From Bog-1198 sp963727045 (GTDB lineage: Bacteria; Pseudomonadota; Gammaproteobacteria; Steroidobacterales; Steroidobacteraceae): a stretch of 64,000 nucleotides of DNA. The stretch is taken from contig CAVSES010000001.1 in the NCBI GenBank assembly GCA_963727045.1, forward strand, positions 1,798,001 to 1,862,000. The letters are read 5' to 3'. This document shows positions 54,968 through 64,000 of this stretch, in pieces (within the stretch, counting starts at the first letter, position 1; each line of letters starts with the position of its first letter). A program made the position numbers and the translations under genes. The notes beneath the pieces were generated by a model that did no database searches, was not told the origin of the DNA, and was given only the letters and a program-made list of their open reading frames with translations.

Positions 54968-56392
54968 ATGATTCACGCTAATCCTGCGGGCGCCCGAGCG
55001 CCTTTGCCGGATGCTCGGGATCAGACAGAAGCTCATCCCCTCCCCGACCGACCTCATCGACAAGGAAGGGCGGATGATTTCCTCGCAAATATAAACCTCC
55101 TCGTGGCGATGGCCTATGGCCGAGCGGGGTCGATTCTCATCCAGAGCTTGTTTGACGGTCACCCCAACGTGTTGACGTTGCCCCATTTGGGCCCGATGTA
55201 TTCATTGATACCCGCGTCAATCGATGATCTGGACCGGCAGATTGACTGGTTCATTGACACGTTCCCAACCATTTTTGACACATCGCGAGGAGGGTATTTT
55301 TCCGATTCGAACGAATTTGTTGCGGCCAAATTTGGGCCCAACGGCGACGAGGACTTGCGGGTGAGCTCAACGGAATTCAAAGAACACCTGCTGGACATCG
55401 CACACGAATATTTCACATCCGACAGCAACCGGCCAGTATCCAGAAGGCAGTTCTTCGCTTTTGTTCATTTGGCATATGGACTGTGCATCAAATCTTTCAA
55501 CGTTGCTGACATCAGATACATTTTTTATCACACACATGCGTACATGCACGAAGAATGGCAAACCATGTTGGCGGATTTCCCGGAATTGTATTTGGTTGGC
55601 ATGACTCGAGATCCCCGACAAGATTGGACCTCCTGGAAAACAATCCATGCTTCGCGTATGCGGCGAGATATCAGCGATGTCCCGTCAATTTGTCTCTTCC
55701 TAAGTGAATATCATTACTCAAAGAGTTCCTATGAGCTTAGCAAGTTGGTCGAACGACTGAAGCCAGATCACGTCCGGATCATGGATTTGGAGAAATTACA
55801 TGTCTTGAACAAGAAGGCATTGGCCCATTTGTGCACCTGGCTCAAAATTGAGTTCGATGAATGCTTGTTGCACTCAACCTTCAATGGCCTGCAATGGCAC
55901 GGCAATGCCGCCAATGGAAAGAGAGCGCCCGCGTTCAACCCGAACATGAAACAAGACGCGTGGCGTGCGGAGTTGCCTGGCTATGATCGGCAAATCATCT
56001 GTGCAATGGTTCCCGGATCCATTAAATACCTTGGGTATGAAGAAGAGTATCCGGCGACCGGCATAGAGAGCGGAAACGCTCTTGACGAATTCAAGTACAG
56101 CAGCGCCTTACTGTTGTTCGCCCACTGCATCCTCTACTTGTCCGGCGACCCAATCAGACGTTTTCGCAAGTCCTGGCGCGGTCGCAAGATTGGCAAGATA
56201 CGAGTTATGCGTTCACTCGGTGGGGACATCTATCGAGGAGCTCGCCTTTTCTTTGAACTGAGGGGAGATGGGGTCGAGCGTAAAATTGCGGAAATTGCCG
56301 CACAACAACGGGAAATGTTGCGGAAAGCTCTTCCACCATCTGCCTTTGTTACATTCCACATGAATTTGGACTTTGCCCTTCCTCCTGATTGA
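54968..56392 (+). CDS. Sulfotransferase-fold protein, candidate phosphoramidate transferase
   Basis: Up to 474 residues; the secure part starts near 55080. The 5'-phosphosulfate-binding-like loop is MAYGRAGSILIQSLFDGHP (about 48-66), and the 3'-phosphate motif is MTRDPRQDWTSWK (about 215-227). These are the two nucleotide motifs of sulfotransferases that use PAPS. Family members without a sulfate partner here could use another 3'-phosphonucleotide. A 3'-phospho-CDP-(methyl)phosphoramidate donor would fit. The N-terminus is uncertain: a better coupled ATG at 54904 exists, and protein-like sequence (LILRAPERLCRMLGIRQKLI) lies in another frame at about 54975-55030, so one or two frameshifts are possible. 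Base composition is lower in GC than in the adjacent genes. Confidence 0.7.
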   Translation: MIHANPAGARAPLPDARDQTEAHPLPDRPHRQGRADDFLANINLLVAMAYGRAGSILIQSLFDGHPNVLTLPHLGPMYSLIPASIDDLDRQIDWFIDTFPTIFDTSRGGYFSDSNEFVAAKFGPNGDEDLRVSSTEFKEHLLDIAHEYFTSDSNRPVSRRQFFAFVHLAYGLCIKSFNVADIRYIFYHTHAYMHEEWQTMLADFPELYLVGMTRDPRQDWTSWKTIHASRMRRDISDVPSICLFLSEYHYSKSSYELSKLVERLKPDHVRIMDLEKLHVLNKKALAHLCTWLKIEFDECLLHSTFNGLQWHGNAANGKRAPAFNPNMKQDAWRAELPGYDRQIICAMVPGSIKYLGYEEEYPATGIESGNALDEFKYSSALLLFAHCILYLSGDPIRRFRKSWRGRKIGKIRVMRSLGGDIYRGARLFFELRGDGVERKIAEIAAQQREMLRKALPPSAFVTFHMNLDFALPPD

Positions 56393-56503
56393 TATCGAAA
56401 AACATTTCGCCTTCACTTGCATTAGACTCAGCGGCGCCCGCTCGACCCATTCATCCACTCATCGCTTGCTAATGCAAAGCCGCAAAATCTGAAGGATCGA
56501 AAC

Positions 56504-57460
56504 ATGCAGCAACCTGCAAACCTCGCAAATATTGCTCGATGCCCACGGTGCCTGTCGACAATAGTGTTTGCGCCGCCCGCGCCACCGCGCTGCTCGAATA
56601 TGGAGTGCGCGCTGAGCGCAACGGGATTTCTTCAGGTCGAAGATCAACCAGTATTGATAGATTTTGAAAACAGCATATTCGATCCGGACGCCTACGACCG
56701 AAACAAGGGATACGTATTGGCACGGGACAATACGGGCCGATCAATAGGAACCAGGGTCCGCCGTTTCATCACCGGCACAAACGCGGTTGCGGAGAAGAAC
56801 GGAAAGGAATTTCTGCGGAGACTGCGTCTATTCGCGGAGCGGCCTCGCGTACTGATTATCGGCGGAGGTGCGATCGGGGATGGCGCGCAGGGTCTATACA
56901 ACAACGCGGACATCGATGTTATCGGCACGGATGTTTATGCCTCCCCCTTTACCTGCGCAATTGTCGACGGACATCATCTCCCATTTTGTTCAGAGGCGTT
57001 CCATGGCGTATGGATTCAAGCGGTATTGGAGCACGTACTTGAACCGCACGTGATTGCCGGGGAAATATATCGGGTTCTGAAAAGCGGCGGTTTGGTTTAT
57101 TCGGAGGTTCCATTCATGCAACAAGTGCACGAAGGCGCCTACGATTTCTCGCGCTTTTCGCTGAGCGGACATCGCTGGCTCTTCAGGCAATTCGAGCAAC
57201 TGGGGGCGGGGTCCGTAGGTGGCGCCGGCACAGCGACAGTTTGGTCGTTTCGCTACCTATGCCGCGCATTGGGGGCGAGCAGCAAGATTGCGACTCTGCT
57301 TTCATTGGCGGTGTTTTATCTGCGATTTTTGGACCCATTTACCAAGCGTCGGCCCAACGCCGATGCCGCCTCGGGGACCTATTTCATGGGCGCCAAATCC
57401 CAACGCATATTGGCACCTCGTGAAATGGTCCGCTATTACGATGAGCAAACGCAGGCTTAG
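56504..57460 (+). CDS. SAM-dependent methyltransferase with N-terminal zinc-ribbon-like segment
   Basis: A 318-residue protein. The N-terminus has a four-cysteine ribbon-like motif (RCPRC, about residues 12-16, and CSNMEC, about 30-35) as in some nucleotide-sugar or lipid-linked methyltransferases. The SAM domain follows with RVLIIGGGAIGDG near residue 113, then an EHVLEPHVIAGEIYRVLKSG block. The C-terminus is hydrophobic in part. It closes the 49.7-57.5 kb run, 110 bases after the sulfotransferase-like gene, and its stop is two bases from the convergent glycosyltransferase. With the gene at 54137 it parallels the two methyltransferases of the Campylobacter phosphoramidate locus. Confidence 0.78.
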   Translation: MQQPANLANIARCPRCLSTIVFAPPAPPRCSNMECALSATGFLQVEDQPVLIDFENSIFDPDAYDRNKGYVLARDNTGRSIGTRVRRFITGTNAVAEKNGKEFLRRLRLFAERPRVLIIGGGAIGDGAQGLYNNADIDVIGTDVYASPFTCAIVDGHHLPFCSEAFHGVWIQAVLEHVLEPHVIAGEIYRVLKSGGLVYSEVPFMQQVHEGAYDFSRFSLSGHRWLFRQFEQLGAGSVGGAGTATVWSFRYLCRALGASSKIATLLSLAVFYLRFLDPFTKRRPNADAASGTYFMGAKSQRILAPREMVRYYDEQTQA

Positions 57461-57462
57461 AA

Positions 57463-58618
57463 TTATGCCGTCAGCTCACGATATAGAAGATCGTACCTAT
57501 CTGCCAATTGTGGCCATACGAATTCATTCTTGACGCGTTCGGCTGCGGCAGCTCCCATGCGCAACCGGAGCTGTTGGTCTCCGATCAGTCGCTCCATCGC
57601 CTCTGTCATCGCGGCTACATGCTCTGCTGGACTACGTCCTAACACTTTGAGCCCGGTGAGCCTTCGCCGACAAGATCGCTGGGGCCGCCCCAATTTGTGG
57701 CAACCACCGGCTTCCAAGCGGCCATCGCCTCCAAATAGACATGACCAAACGCTTCACGAAGCGCCGGAAATACGCAAAACAGGGATTGACTCATGAGCCG
57801 GTGGTTGTCTTCGCGTGAAACGCGACCCAGAAGCTGAACCCGGTCACCGAGCCCCAGATCCGCAATCAAGGCGGATAACTCCGCTCTTTTTGGCCCATCA
57901 CCCGTAATGACCAGCTTGATCCCGCGCTCGCGCACTCGGGCGAAGGCGCGGATCAATAGATCCATCGCCTTATACTCGACTAAACGGCCACTCGAGAAGA
58001 TATAGGGCTCTTCCTTCGGCGGCGCCGGCAGAACCAGGTTTTCTGGAATGCCTTCGGGGATCACGACAGTCTTCGCACGATGCGCATCCGGAATGAGTTC
58101 CGCGCCCATCGACGTCGTGACCACAATTCGATCCGCGCTTCGCATGGTCAAGCGGAGCGTGGGATCCAGATGCATCCGCGGACGGTCCAACAGCCGCAGC
58201 GCATTCACAAGACTATAACGCCGGCCATAGTTTTCGAATCCCGGTGGGTACGGCACACTACCGCCGACCGGACCCCAAATGAACGGCCGTCCCAATGCGC
58301 CGAACAAGCTCGGAACGCGCATGACGATCGGCGACACATGGTGCACGAGCGCAAAGCGATTGCGCATACGCCGCACCGTCAACAGTGAGCGAGCCGAATA
58401 TTCAAGGTAATTGACGGGCGAGAAATAGGGAATTCGGTATTCGTCGAACAACGAACGCCCAGCACTCCGAATCCATACTTTAAGCGCTGCAGGGCGGCCG
58501 TAAGCACCGTTACCCGATATCCGAGCCGGCGCATCGCCGCGACAAGCTGCGCGGCGGTGAAGCCCTCCGAAACGCCTTCAGGTTGATACGTATGCGCCGA
58601 GACCAAGATACGCCCCAT
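57463..58618 (-). CDS. GT4-family glycosyltransferase, frameshifted
   Basis: About 385 residues once joined. The N-terminus is MGRILVSAHTYQPEGVSEGF, the middle part has the acceptor-domain and donor-domain residues (IFSSGRLVEYKAMDLLIRAF, then FPALREAFGHVYLEAMAAW with the EX7E motif). The last part ends LADRYDLLYRELTA. Shifts lie near 58450 and 57655. It should add a sugar to the repeat unit. It lies 30 bases after the next glycosyltransferase gene in the same direction. Confidence 0.78.
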
Positions 58619-58648
58619 GCCGGGTTCCTGCGACGAGATTTGAACTCA

Positions 58649-59830
58649 TCAGGCTCGCACGCGTTGACCGCTGACGCGGCGAAAGGCGTCAAGATACGGC
58701 GCAAGGATTCGATCCTCATTGAATTCCCGGCGCATGAATGCGACACACCGTGCACTGGTTCCAGCCACTTCTCTCGGTTCGTCGTCAACTCCTTAACTGC
58801 CCGGTGCATCTCTTCCATGTCTCGCACCGCCACTCCCAAGCCCTCGCGGGCGATCAATCCATCGGGATCGAAAAACGCGACCACCGGCGTGCCGCGCGAC
58901 CAGGCCTGAAGATACGAGTTCGGAAAACCTTCGATATCGGAGGTGTTCAGTGAACACAAGCGAATTCGCGAAGTAATCGTTGACTTCGTGATACGGTATC
59001 TGGCCGTGAAATGTGACGTTCGGCAATTCGCTCGCTCGTTGAGACATCTCGTCGAAGAGATTCTGAGAATCGGAGATACGACCTCCGATCATATGCACCG
59101 CCATTTCGGGAACGCGGGCCGCCAATTCCAGCGCCAAATCGGGACGCTTCAGCTGTCGTATATTGCTGACCCACAGCGCCGGGATCGTCCGCCGCTCGAA
59201 GGTAGATACATCGCGCGGCTGATCCACGAGCATGGCGGCAAGAGTGCTCGACAAGCCGTAATTGCGCTTCATTGCGTCCTGCTGCTGCATGCTTTGAGCT
59301 AGAATGGCATCCGCGCGACGAAGTCCATATTCGTAAATCCGCCGATCGCGCCAGTAGTTGTACTCGATAAGAAGTTTCTGTGGCTCACAATCCATGTCGC
59401 TGGCAATGCGAAACACCAACTTTCGGCGGTGTTTGCGCGCAAATAGGGACGTCAAACCGACACGCAGGCTGGCGCAGCTCAGATAATAAATATCCGCGTC
59501 TGCGCGCTTCAATGCCGCCCACACACCCGTCCAGCGCGGATGAAAGAAGCGCAGCACCGGCAACCCGTCCTCCGATCGGTACGTCTTGAACGTCTTGATG
59601 CCCTCCCACTCGGCACCGTCGGGCTGACCATAATCCATCACGACCATCGACACGTCGTAGCCTCGGGCCGTCAACGCACGGGCCAGCAACGTATGTTGCA
59701 CTTCTTCGCCGCCGATCCCGTGCGCATTATATTCGCGCGCGAGCACCGGAAGGTTGTGCAGCCCGACGAAGCAGATGCGGGGCGGCCTGGAGCCTCCATT
59801 ACTGGGATGCAGCCGCGGTTGATCGTTCAT
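58649..59830 (-). CDS. GT4-like glycosyltransferase, frameshifted
   Basis: About 393 residues once joined. It starts MNDQPRLHPSNGGSRPPRI and the N-terminal domain carries FVGLHNLPVLAREYNAHGIG and the acceptor loop GGEEVQHTLLA. The donor domain includes LWVSNIRQLKRPDLALELA and, after a shift near 58955, SDIEGFPNSYLQAWSRGTPV with the EX7E-like glutamate. A second shift near 58750 is needed to reach the natural end EDRILAPYLDAFRRVSGQRV at 58649. Sugar unknown. Confidence 0.76.
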
Positions 59831-59854
59831 GTTCGAAGAGTGGGCATGTACGAG

Positions 59855-61299
59855 TCAGCCAAACGCTCGCGGAACGCGTTCGAACAGGGTATGCGCCTCG
59901 CGCACATTGAAGAAATGTAACAGTAGAGCATAGGCAGGCAGATACAACATTGAACCGACGACCACCCCCGAACAATTTGTAATGGTCGGTCAAATAGGTT
60001 CCGTACGTCAGAGCGAGCGGCAACGCGGCGGCAAGCGCCACCTTCGACATTTCCGCCCAAGGTATGAATGTGCGTACCGGTATGTGGTAGAACCGGGTCG
60101 TGCACCAGCCGAGATAGAAGCCTTGCAACCAGGTCGATATCACGTACGCGGTCGTGACACCGACCAAGCCCCAACGTCGGCACCAGCGCGACCAACAGCG
60201 CCAGATTGACCACTATCGCGGCAACATCCCCGTAAAGAAAATACCGCGTTTTACTGATCGCCTTGAGCGCCATGGGAAAATCGAAGCATTCGCGAATGAG
60301 CACGATCAAGAAAATGCGCATCACCGGCACGGCGGCCTGATACGTACTGGAGAACACCGTGGTGATCAAGGTATCGGCATATCGCTCGATCAGGCAGCCG
60401 ATCGGCAACAGTAGTACAGCGGCGATGACTGTTCCCCGTTGCCAGAGAGTGACCGCCTCCGCCTGGGAGCGGCTGCCGCGATTGACGATGGCCGGCAACA
60501 ACGCATCGGAGAGCGAGTTGCGCAGCGTGATGATGATGGGTTCCACGTAGGTTCCGATGGTGTAGTGCGCAAGCGCCACCGGACCCATTGCCTTCGCGAC
60601 GAATATGGACGCCGCATAGCGATTCGACATGCTCAGGAGATTGGATCCGCCCATCGGCAGACAGAAATGCAGCATCCGCCGCCAGTCGCCAGGCTGCGGA
60701 GTCGGTGAGTCCGGACTTTCGGGGCAGCCAGTTTCCATGCCACCGCCGACGCCACAAGCCGGAGGCTCTCCAGCAGGATCAATCCCCACACCACAACCTC
60801 GACCCGATGGAAAAAATAGGCCAGGCTGATGACCACCAGCATGCGAGACACGAGTCGGCCACTGGTGTACGCGAATACGGCAATGGGTCGCCGTGTGGCC
60901 AACCACAGGAATTCCCAGAAGTCGATATTCGTGAAGACCAGCACGTAGATCGCCACCGGCCACAATTGCTTGCCGATGACGGTACCGCCGGTCGCGAGGT
61001 CCGCGATGACCACACAAAATATCATGGCGAAACTCGTCAGCGCGGTGAGTTGCACGGTTTGCCGCACATACTGCCAGGAACGTGCCGGATCGGCGGGCAC
61101 GAAATACAATAGGCTAGCTGGGAATGCTGAATGCCGCGATTGACGCTAACACGCTCGAATAGACCAGAAACTCGCGGTAGCGTCCGAATTCCCCGACGGT
61201 GAGCAGCCGAACGAGAACTATCGGGCTAATGAGCAAGAGCCCGTAGTTCGCGAAGCGAGACAGGGACACGACTACCGCTTGTTTTGCTATTCCCGCCAT
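59855..61299 (-). CDS. Wzx-like flippase, frameshifted
   Basis: About 480 residues once joined, a polytopic polysaccharide transporter. The start MAGIAKQAVVVSLSRFANYG leads into the typical first helices (LISPIVLVRLLTVGEFGRYR). Later helices include FCLPMGGSNLLSMSNRYAA and VALVPTLGLVGVTTAYVIST. The last helices are LALTYGTYLTDHYKLFG and SMLYLPAYALLLHFFNVREA. Frames change near 61112, 60690, 60168 and 59965, and the natural stop is at 59855, 25 bases before the next start. It is the second Wzx-like gene of the window. Confidence 0.72.
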
Positions 61300-61313
61300 C
61301 AGGGTACCGTTCG

Positions 61314-63285
61314 CTAAATGCCGGATGAGCGGCGCGCGCGGCGCCGGTAGGTGCTTCGATCTTCAGGATTTCCGTGAGCCCGTCGCGCCCCAGATAAATG
61401 CGCTTGAACGGACCGGATTTGAGCAGACTGATAGATGTCCAAACCACGCATGTATCGACGGCCGTCATCCTGATTCTCGCCGCTGCCGATGACATAGATT
61501 GCGCCTCGATCAGGCCTCTTGATCAACGCTTGTAACTCCTCGGCGGCGTCCACAATCGGGCGTGTGGGTATAGATATCGACAACTCTGCCCTGCCAATCT
61601 TCTTCAAAATCCCCGGCAACCTCCGGCCCTATCAGCCAATAGTCAACATGTCCCAGATAGTAAGTCTGCTCGATTACGTCCTCGGCCAGGACTATGTCAT
61701 TGGGCGCCAATTGCAAGGACTTCATGAATTCGGCGGCGCCCTTGTGGTCCGGGTGAATCGCATAGCCCGCATTGACCACTTTCGCGACACCGAATGGATT
61801 GACGAACAAAACACACAGGAGGCACGCCGCCACCGCAGGCCATCGCATCGCGACACCGATAGTCTCGCCTGGCGGCTTCAGCCGAGCGTTCGGCAGACAT
61901 GCGAACCCACACAATAGTAGCGGCGGCAACGCGAACTCGGTGTACCGAGGCTCGGGATACCACGTAAATAGACCCAGCCCCAACAACGGCAGCCAGACGC
62001 TCAACATGAAGAACAGCCAAATATCGCCGATCTTACGCGCCGTGAACAATTGCCATACGCTGCCGATGAGGCCAATAACTAGGACCAGCGATGCCCCCGG
62101 CGAGTACGCCGCCAAATTGAGGAACGACCAAACGCTCGGCAGGCCCATCATTGCTCCGATCACCTTGCGCGGGGAGCCGATTCCGGCCGCATGCAATTCC
62201 CAGAATTGAGCAACCGCCAATAGGGCTGAAATCGTCACCAGCACACCCAGGCGGCGTACTGTGCCGCCGCTCTGCCGACAAGTGACAATCATTCCCGCGA
62301 CCAGCAGCATGAGCGCCAAGTGATAATACAACGCGAGCTGACAGGCCAATCCCGCGAACAGCAAAGCTCCGGAGAGCATCGCCATCCGCCGGCTCGAGAC
62401 AGGTCTTACGACATACGCCGAGATCGCCGCCGCACCGAACACGGCGGTCACGAGGATGGGCACCGACACCCGCAGCTTATAGAGAGCCCAGCCGCGCTCG
62501 GAGATCACCTTGTCGACGCCGTGTGTCTGCGGGTGCGGTGGATAGAAGCTGCCAACCCAGCGGCTGATCAGCGCGTAGGCGAGCACAATGACCACGAAAG
62601 CAGCCGCACCTGCCAGGAACTTGCGCCGATCCGCGTGCAGCAATCCGGGAAAGAATACGATGAATGCGCCAAAAACGGCCAACGTATGAAACTGAATTCC
62701 GATAATCATCACAGCGACCGCTGCGATCAGCATTCCAATTCGATCGGTTCGCTCCCATTCGAACACCAGTATCGAGTATCCGATCAAAGAGGCGAGCAGG
62801 AAGATATACATGCGCGCTTCCTGCGAATCGGCAATGGCCGCCGGAAGAAACGCGATGGCGGCCACGAATGCAACATTCCAGACCGGCGCCAGAAATCGTC
62901 TTCCGTATCTGTACGCGAGCAGGACCACCAGCAGCCCGCAAATCACGGACGGCAACCGCATCGCCCATTCCGATTCTCCGAAGGCGAACATCGAAGCGGC
63001 CATCATGTACAACTGCGCGATGCCGCGCGCGTAGAACATGCCGCTCGGCAGAACGGACGTACCATGCCGCAGAATGTGTGCAGCGGGCAACGCCATCGTG
63101 TCCTCATCGCCCTCGAGCCCCCAGCCGCCCAAGCCCCACAATCGCACCCACGCCGCAGCCAGCACTATGGCCAATACGGCAAATATCTCCCACGGTCTGC
63201 GGGCGCCGGGCGCCGGAGTCGTTTCGAACACCGATGCAAAACCGGTCAGCATCCGATCTATCGCCGGAATAAATCTCGTAGGCAT
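61314..63285 (-). CDS. GT39/ArnT-like membrane glycosyltransferase, frameshifted at the C-terminus
   Basis: About 650 residues once joined. The N-terminal half has many helices, with the early periplasmic loop GLEGDEDTMALPAAHILRHG carrying acidic residues as in PMT/ArnT-like GT-C enzymes. The later soluble-like part has YLGHVDYWLIGPEVAGDFEE. Shifts near 61560 and 61432 are needed to reach DAAEELQALIKRPDRGAIYV and SGPFKRIYLGRDGLTEILKI. The exact end near 61314 is uncertain. I chose the ATG at 63285 (MPTRFIPAIDRM); an open frame extends to 63444. It would use a polyprenyl-phosphate sugar such as the GT2-type enzymes make. Confidence 0.7.
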
Positions 63286-63564
63286 TGCTTTTGCGTCAAT
63301 TCTGGAAAGAGATGCGAGTCGTCCGGCTTTGCACGATGCGAAGCCTCGATTCCATTTTAGCATGCGATTATCCACTGCTGGGGTTGCACAAAGCGTGAGG
63401 TGCTTCATGATCGGCTGCCCTGCTCCATGGAAAACCCACGCCACCTCGCCGAGCGGATATTCGCCGTCGGCATCACGATTGACCGGAGCTCAAGCGCGCC
63501 CTGATCGCCGCCTTCCGCGCCCCGCGTACAGCCACAAACCAGATTTAATGGGTATGATCGCCCC

Positions 63565-64000
63565 ATGAGTTCGCTCAAAACCAACGTATTGTGCCTGGTC
63601 AGTTCCCTATGCGTCGGCGGCGCGGAAAAACATACGGTCACCCTGGTCAATTTGCTCAATCCGCGCCTGTTCAACGTTCATTTGGGATATCTGAAACCGG
63701 TGGAAGCTCTGCGGAGTCAGGTCAAGGAAGAGTTGGAGGAACGGACGTTTTGTCTGCGCGTCGCCAAGCGGATCGATTTCGCCGCCGTATCACGTCTGCG
63801 AAAGTTCATCGACTTGCACGAGATTGAAGTCATCGTCGCGACCCACGAGTATCCCGCCCTGTACGCCCTCATGGCCCGGCGCGGCGCGCGGTGCATTCCA
63901 AAGCTGATCGAAGTCTTCCACGCCACTGGGTATCTCGGCTTCAAGAGCAGGCTGCTGATGCAGTTGTATCGCCCGGTATTCAAACGATGCGACTTGCTGG
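63565..64000 (+). CDS. GT4-like glycosyltransferase, cut by window end
   Basis: The first 145 codons of a GT-B glycosyltransferase. The N-terminus MSSLKTNVLCLVSSLCVGGA with GGAEKHTVTLVNLL is the usual GT4 acceptor-loop pattern, and EVIVATHEYPALYALMARRG follows. The donor domain lies beyond the window. It is divergent from the GT39-like gene. Confidence 0.8.
   Translation, partial: MSSLKTNVLCLVSSLCVGGAEKHTVTLVNLLNPRLFNVHLGYLKPVEALRSQVKEELEERTFCLRVAKRIDFAAVSRLRKFIDLHEIEVIVATHEYPALYALMARRGARCIPKLIEVFHATGYLGFKSRLLMQLYRPVFKRCDLL

Overview
The window is a large surface-polysaccharide (exopolysaccharide/capsule type) locus from a Gram-negative bacterium, most likely a proteobacterium. The evidence is a Wza-like export protein, an outer-membrane beta-barrel protein, a Wzz/GNVR chain-length protein and a BY-type tyrosine kinase, together with about ten glycosyltransferases, two Wzx-like flippases, an O-antigen-ligase-like polymerase, several OafA-like acyltransferases and sugar-nucleotide enzymes. 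Base composition is moderately GC-rich by eye. No rRNA, tRNA, CRISPR array, insertion sequence or phage gene was seen. The taxon cannot be fixed further from sequence alone.

Layout. 1-200 (minus): a promoter and a c-di-GMP-I (GEMM-I) riboswitch reading out of the left edge. 0.5-8.5 kb: UDP-glucuronate epimerase-like protein, a PaaK/CapK-like adenylate-forming enzyme, two GT4 glycosyltransferases, a GlpD-like oxidoreductase and a polysaccharide deacetylase. 8.5-9.4 kb: a second c-di-GMP-I riboswitch in front of a lipoprotein with an Ig-like and a fibronectin-III-like domain. 9.6-11.1 kb: a GMC oxidoreductase. 11.1-26.1 kb (minus): a long, tightly packed run, probably one operon, for a second PaaK-like enzyme, AsnB, an epimerase, WecB, a polytopic glycosyltransferase, an FG-GAP protein, GT2, GtrA, GT4, a membrane PQQ-type dehydrogenase/cytochrome c fusion, a flippase and a methyltransferase. 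26.3-33.2 kb (plus): an acylation module (OafA-like acyltransferase, SGNH-like protein, FkbH-like HAD protein, acyl carrier protein, MBOAT). 33.2-45.3 kb: an acyltransferase, a membrane spermidine-synthase-like protein, a polymerase, an acyltransferase and the export set (kinase, Wzz, beta-barrel, Wza). 45.4-49.5 kb: two GT2 proteins and an acyltransferase. 49.7-57.5 kb (plus): see below. 57.5-64 kb: two GT4, a flippase, a GT39-like membrane protein and a GT4 cut by the window end.

The most striking part is 49.7-54.1 kb. A fused APS-kinase-like/PEP-synthase-like protein, a class-I glutamine amidotransferase and a nucleotidyltransferase follow each other with overlapping stop/start codons. This is the same set of enzyme families as Campylobacter jejuni Cj1415-Cj1418, which make the activated O-methyl phosphoramidate donor for capsule modification (glutamine kinase, phosphoglutamine cytidylyltransferase, gamma-glutamyl-CDP-amidate hydrolase, CDP-amidate kinase). 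Here the first and last activities appear fused in one chain. Two methyltransferases and a sulfotransferase-fold protein follow and are natural candidates for methylation and transfer. I infer a phosphoramidate-type decoration of the polysaccharide made by the rest of the locus.

Quality caveat. From about 34.5 kb onward many genes are interrupted by single frameshifts, with full family homology continuing in another frame (roughly twenty sites), while the first 34 kb has none that I can see. I read this mainly as sequencing or assembly indels, not decay. Such genes are reported as one joined feature with the approximate shift positions.
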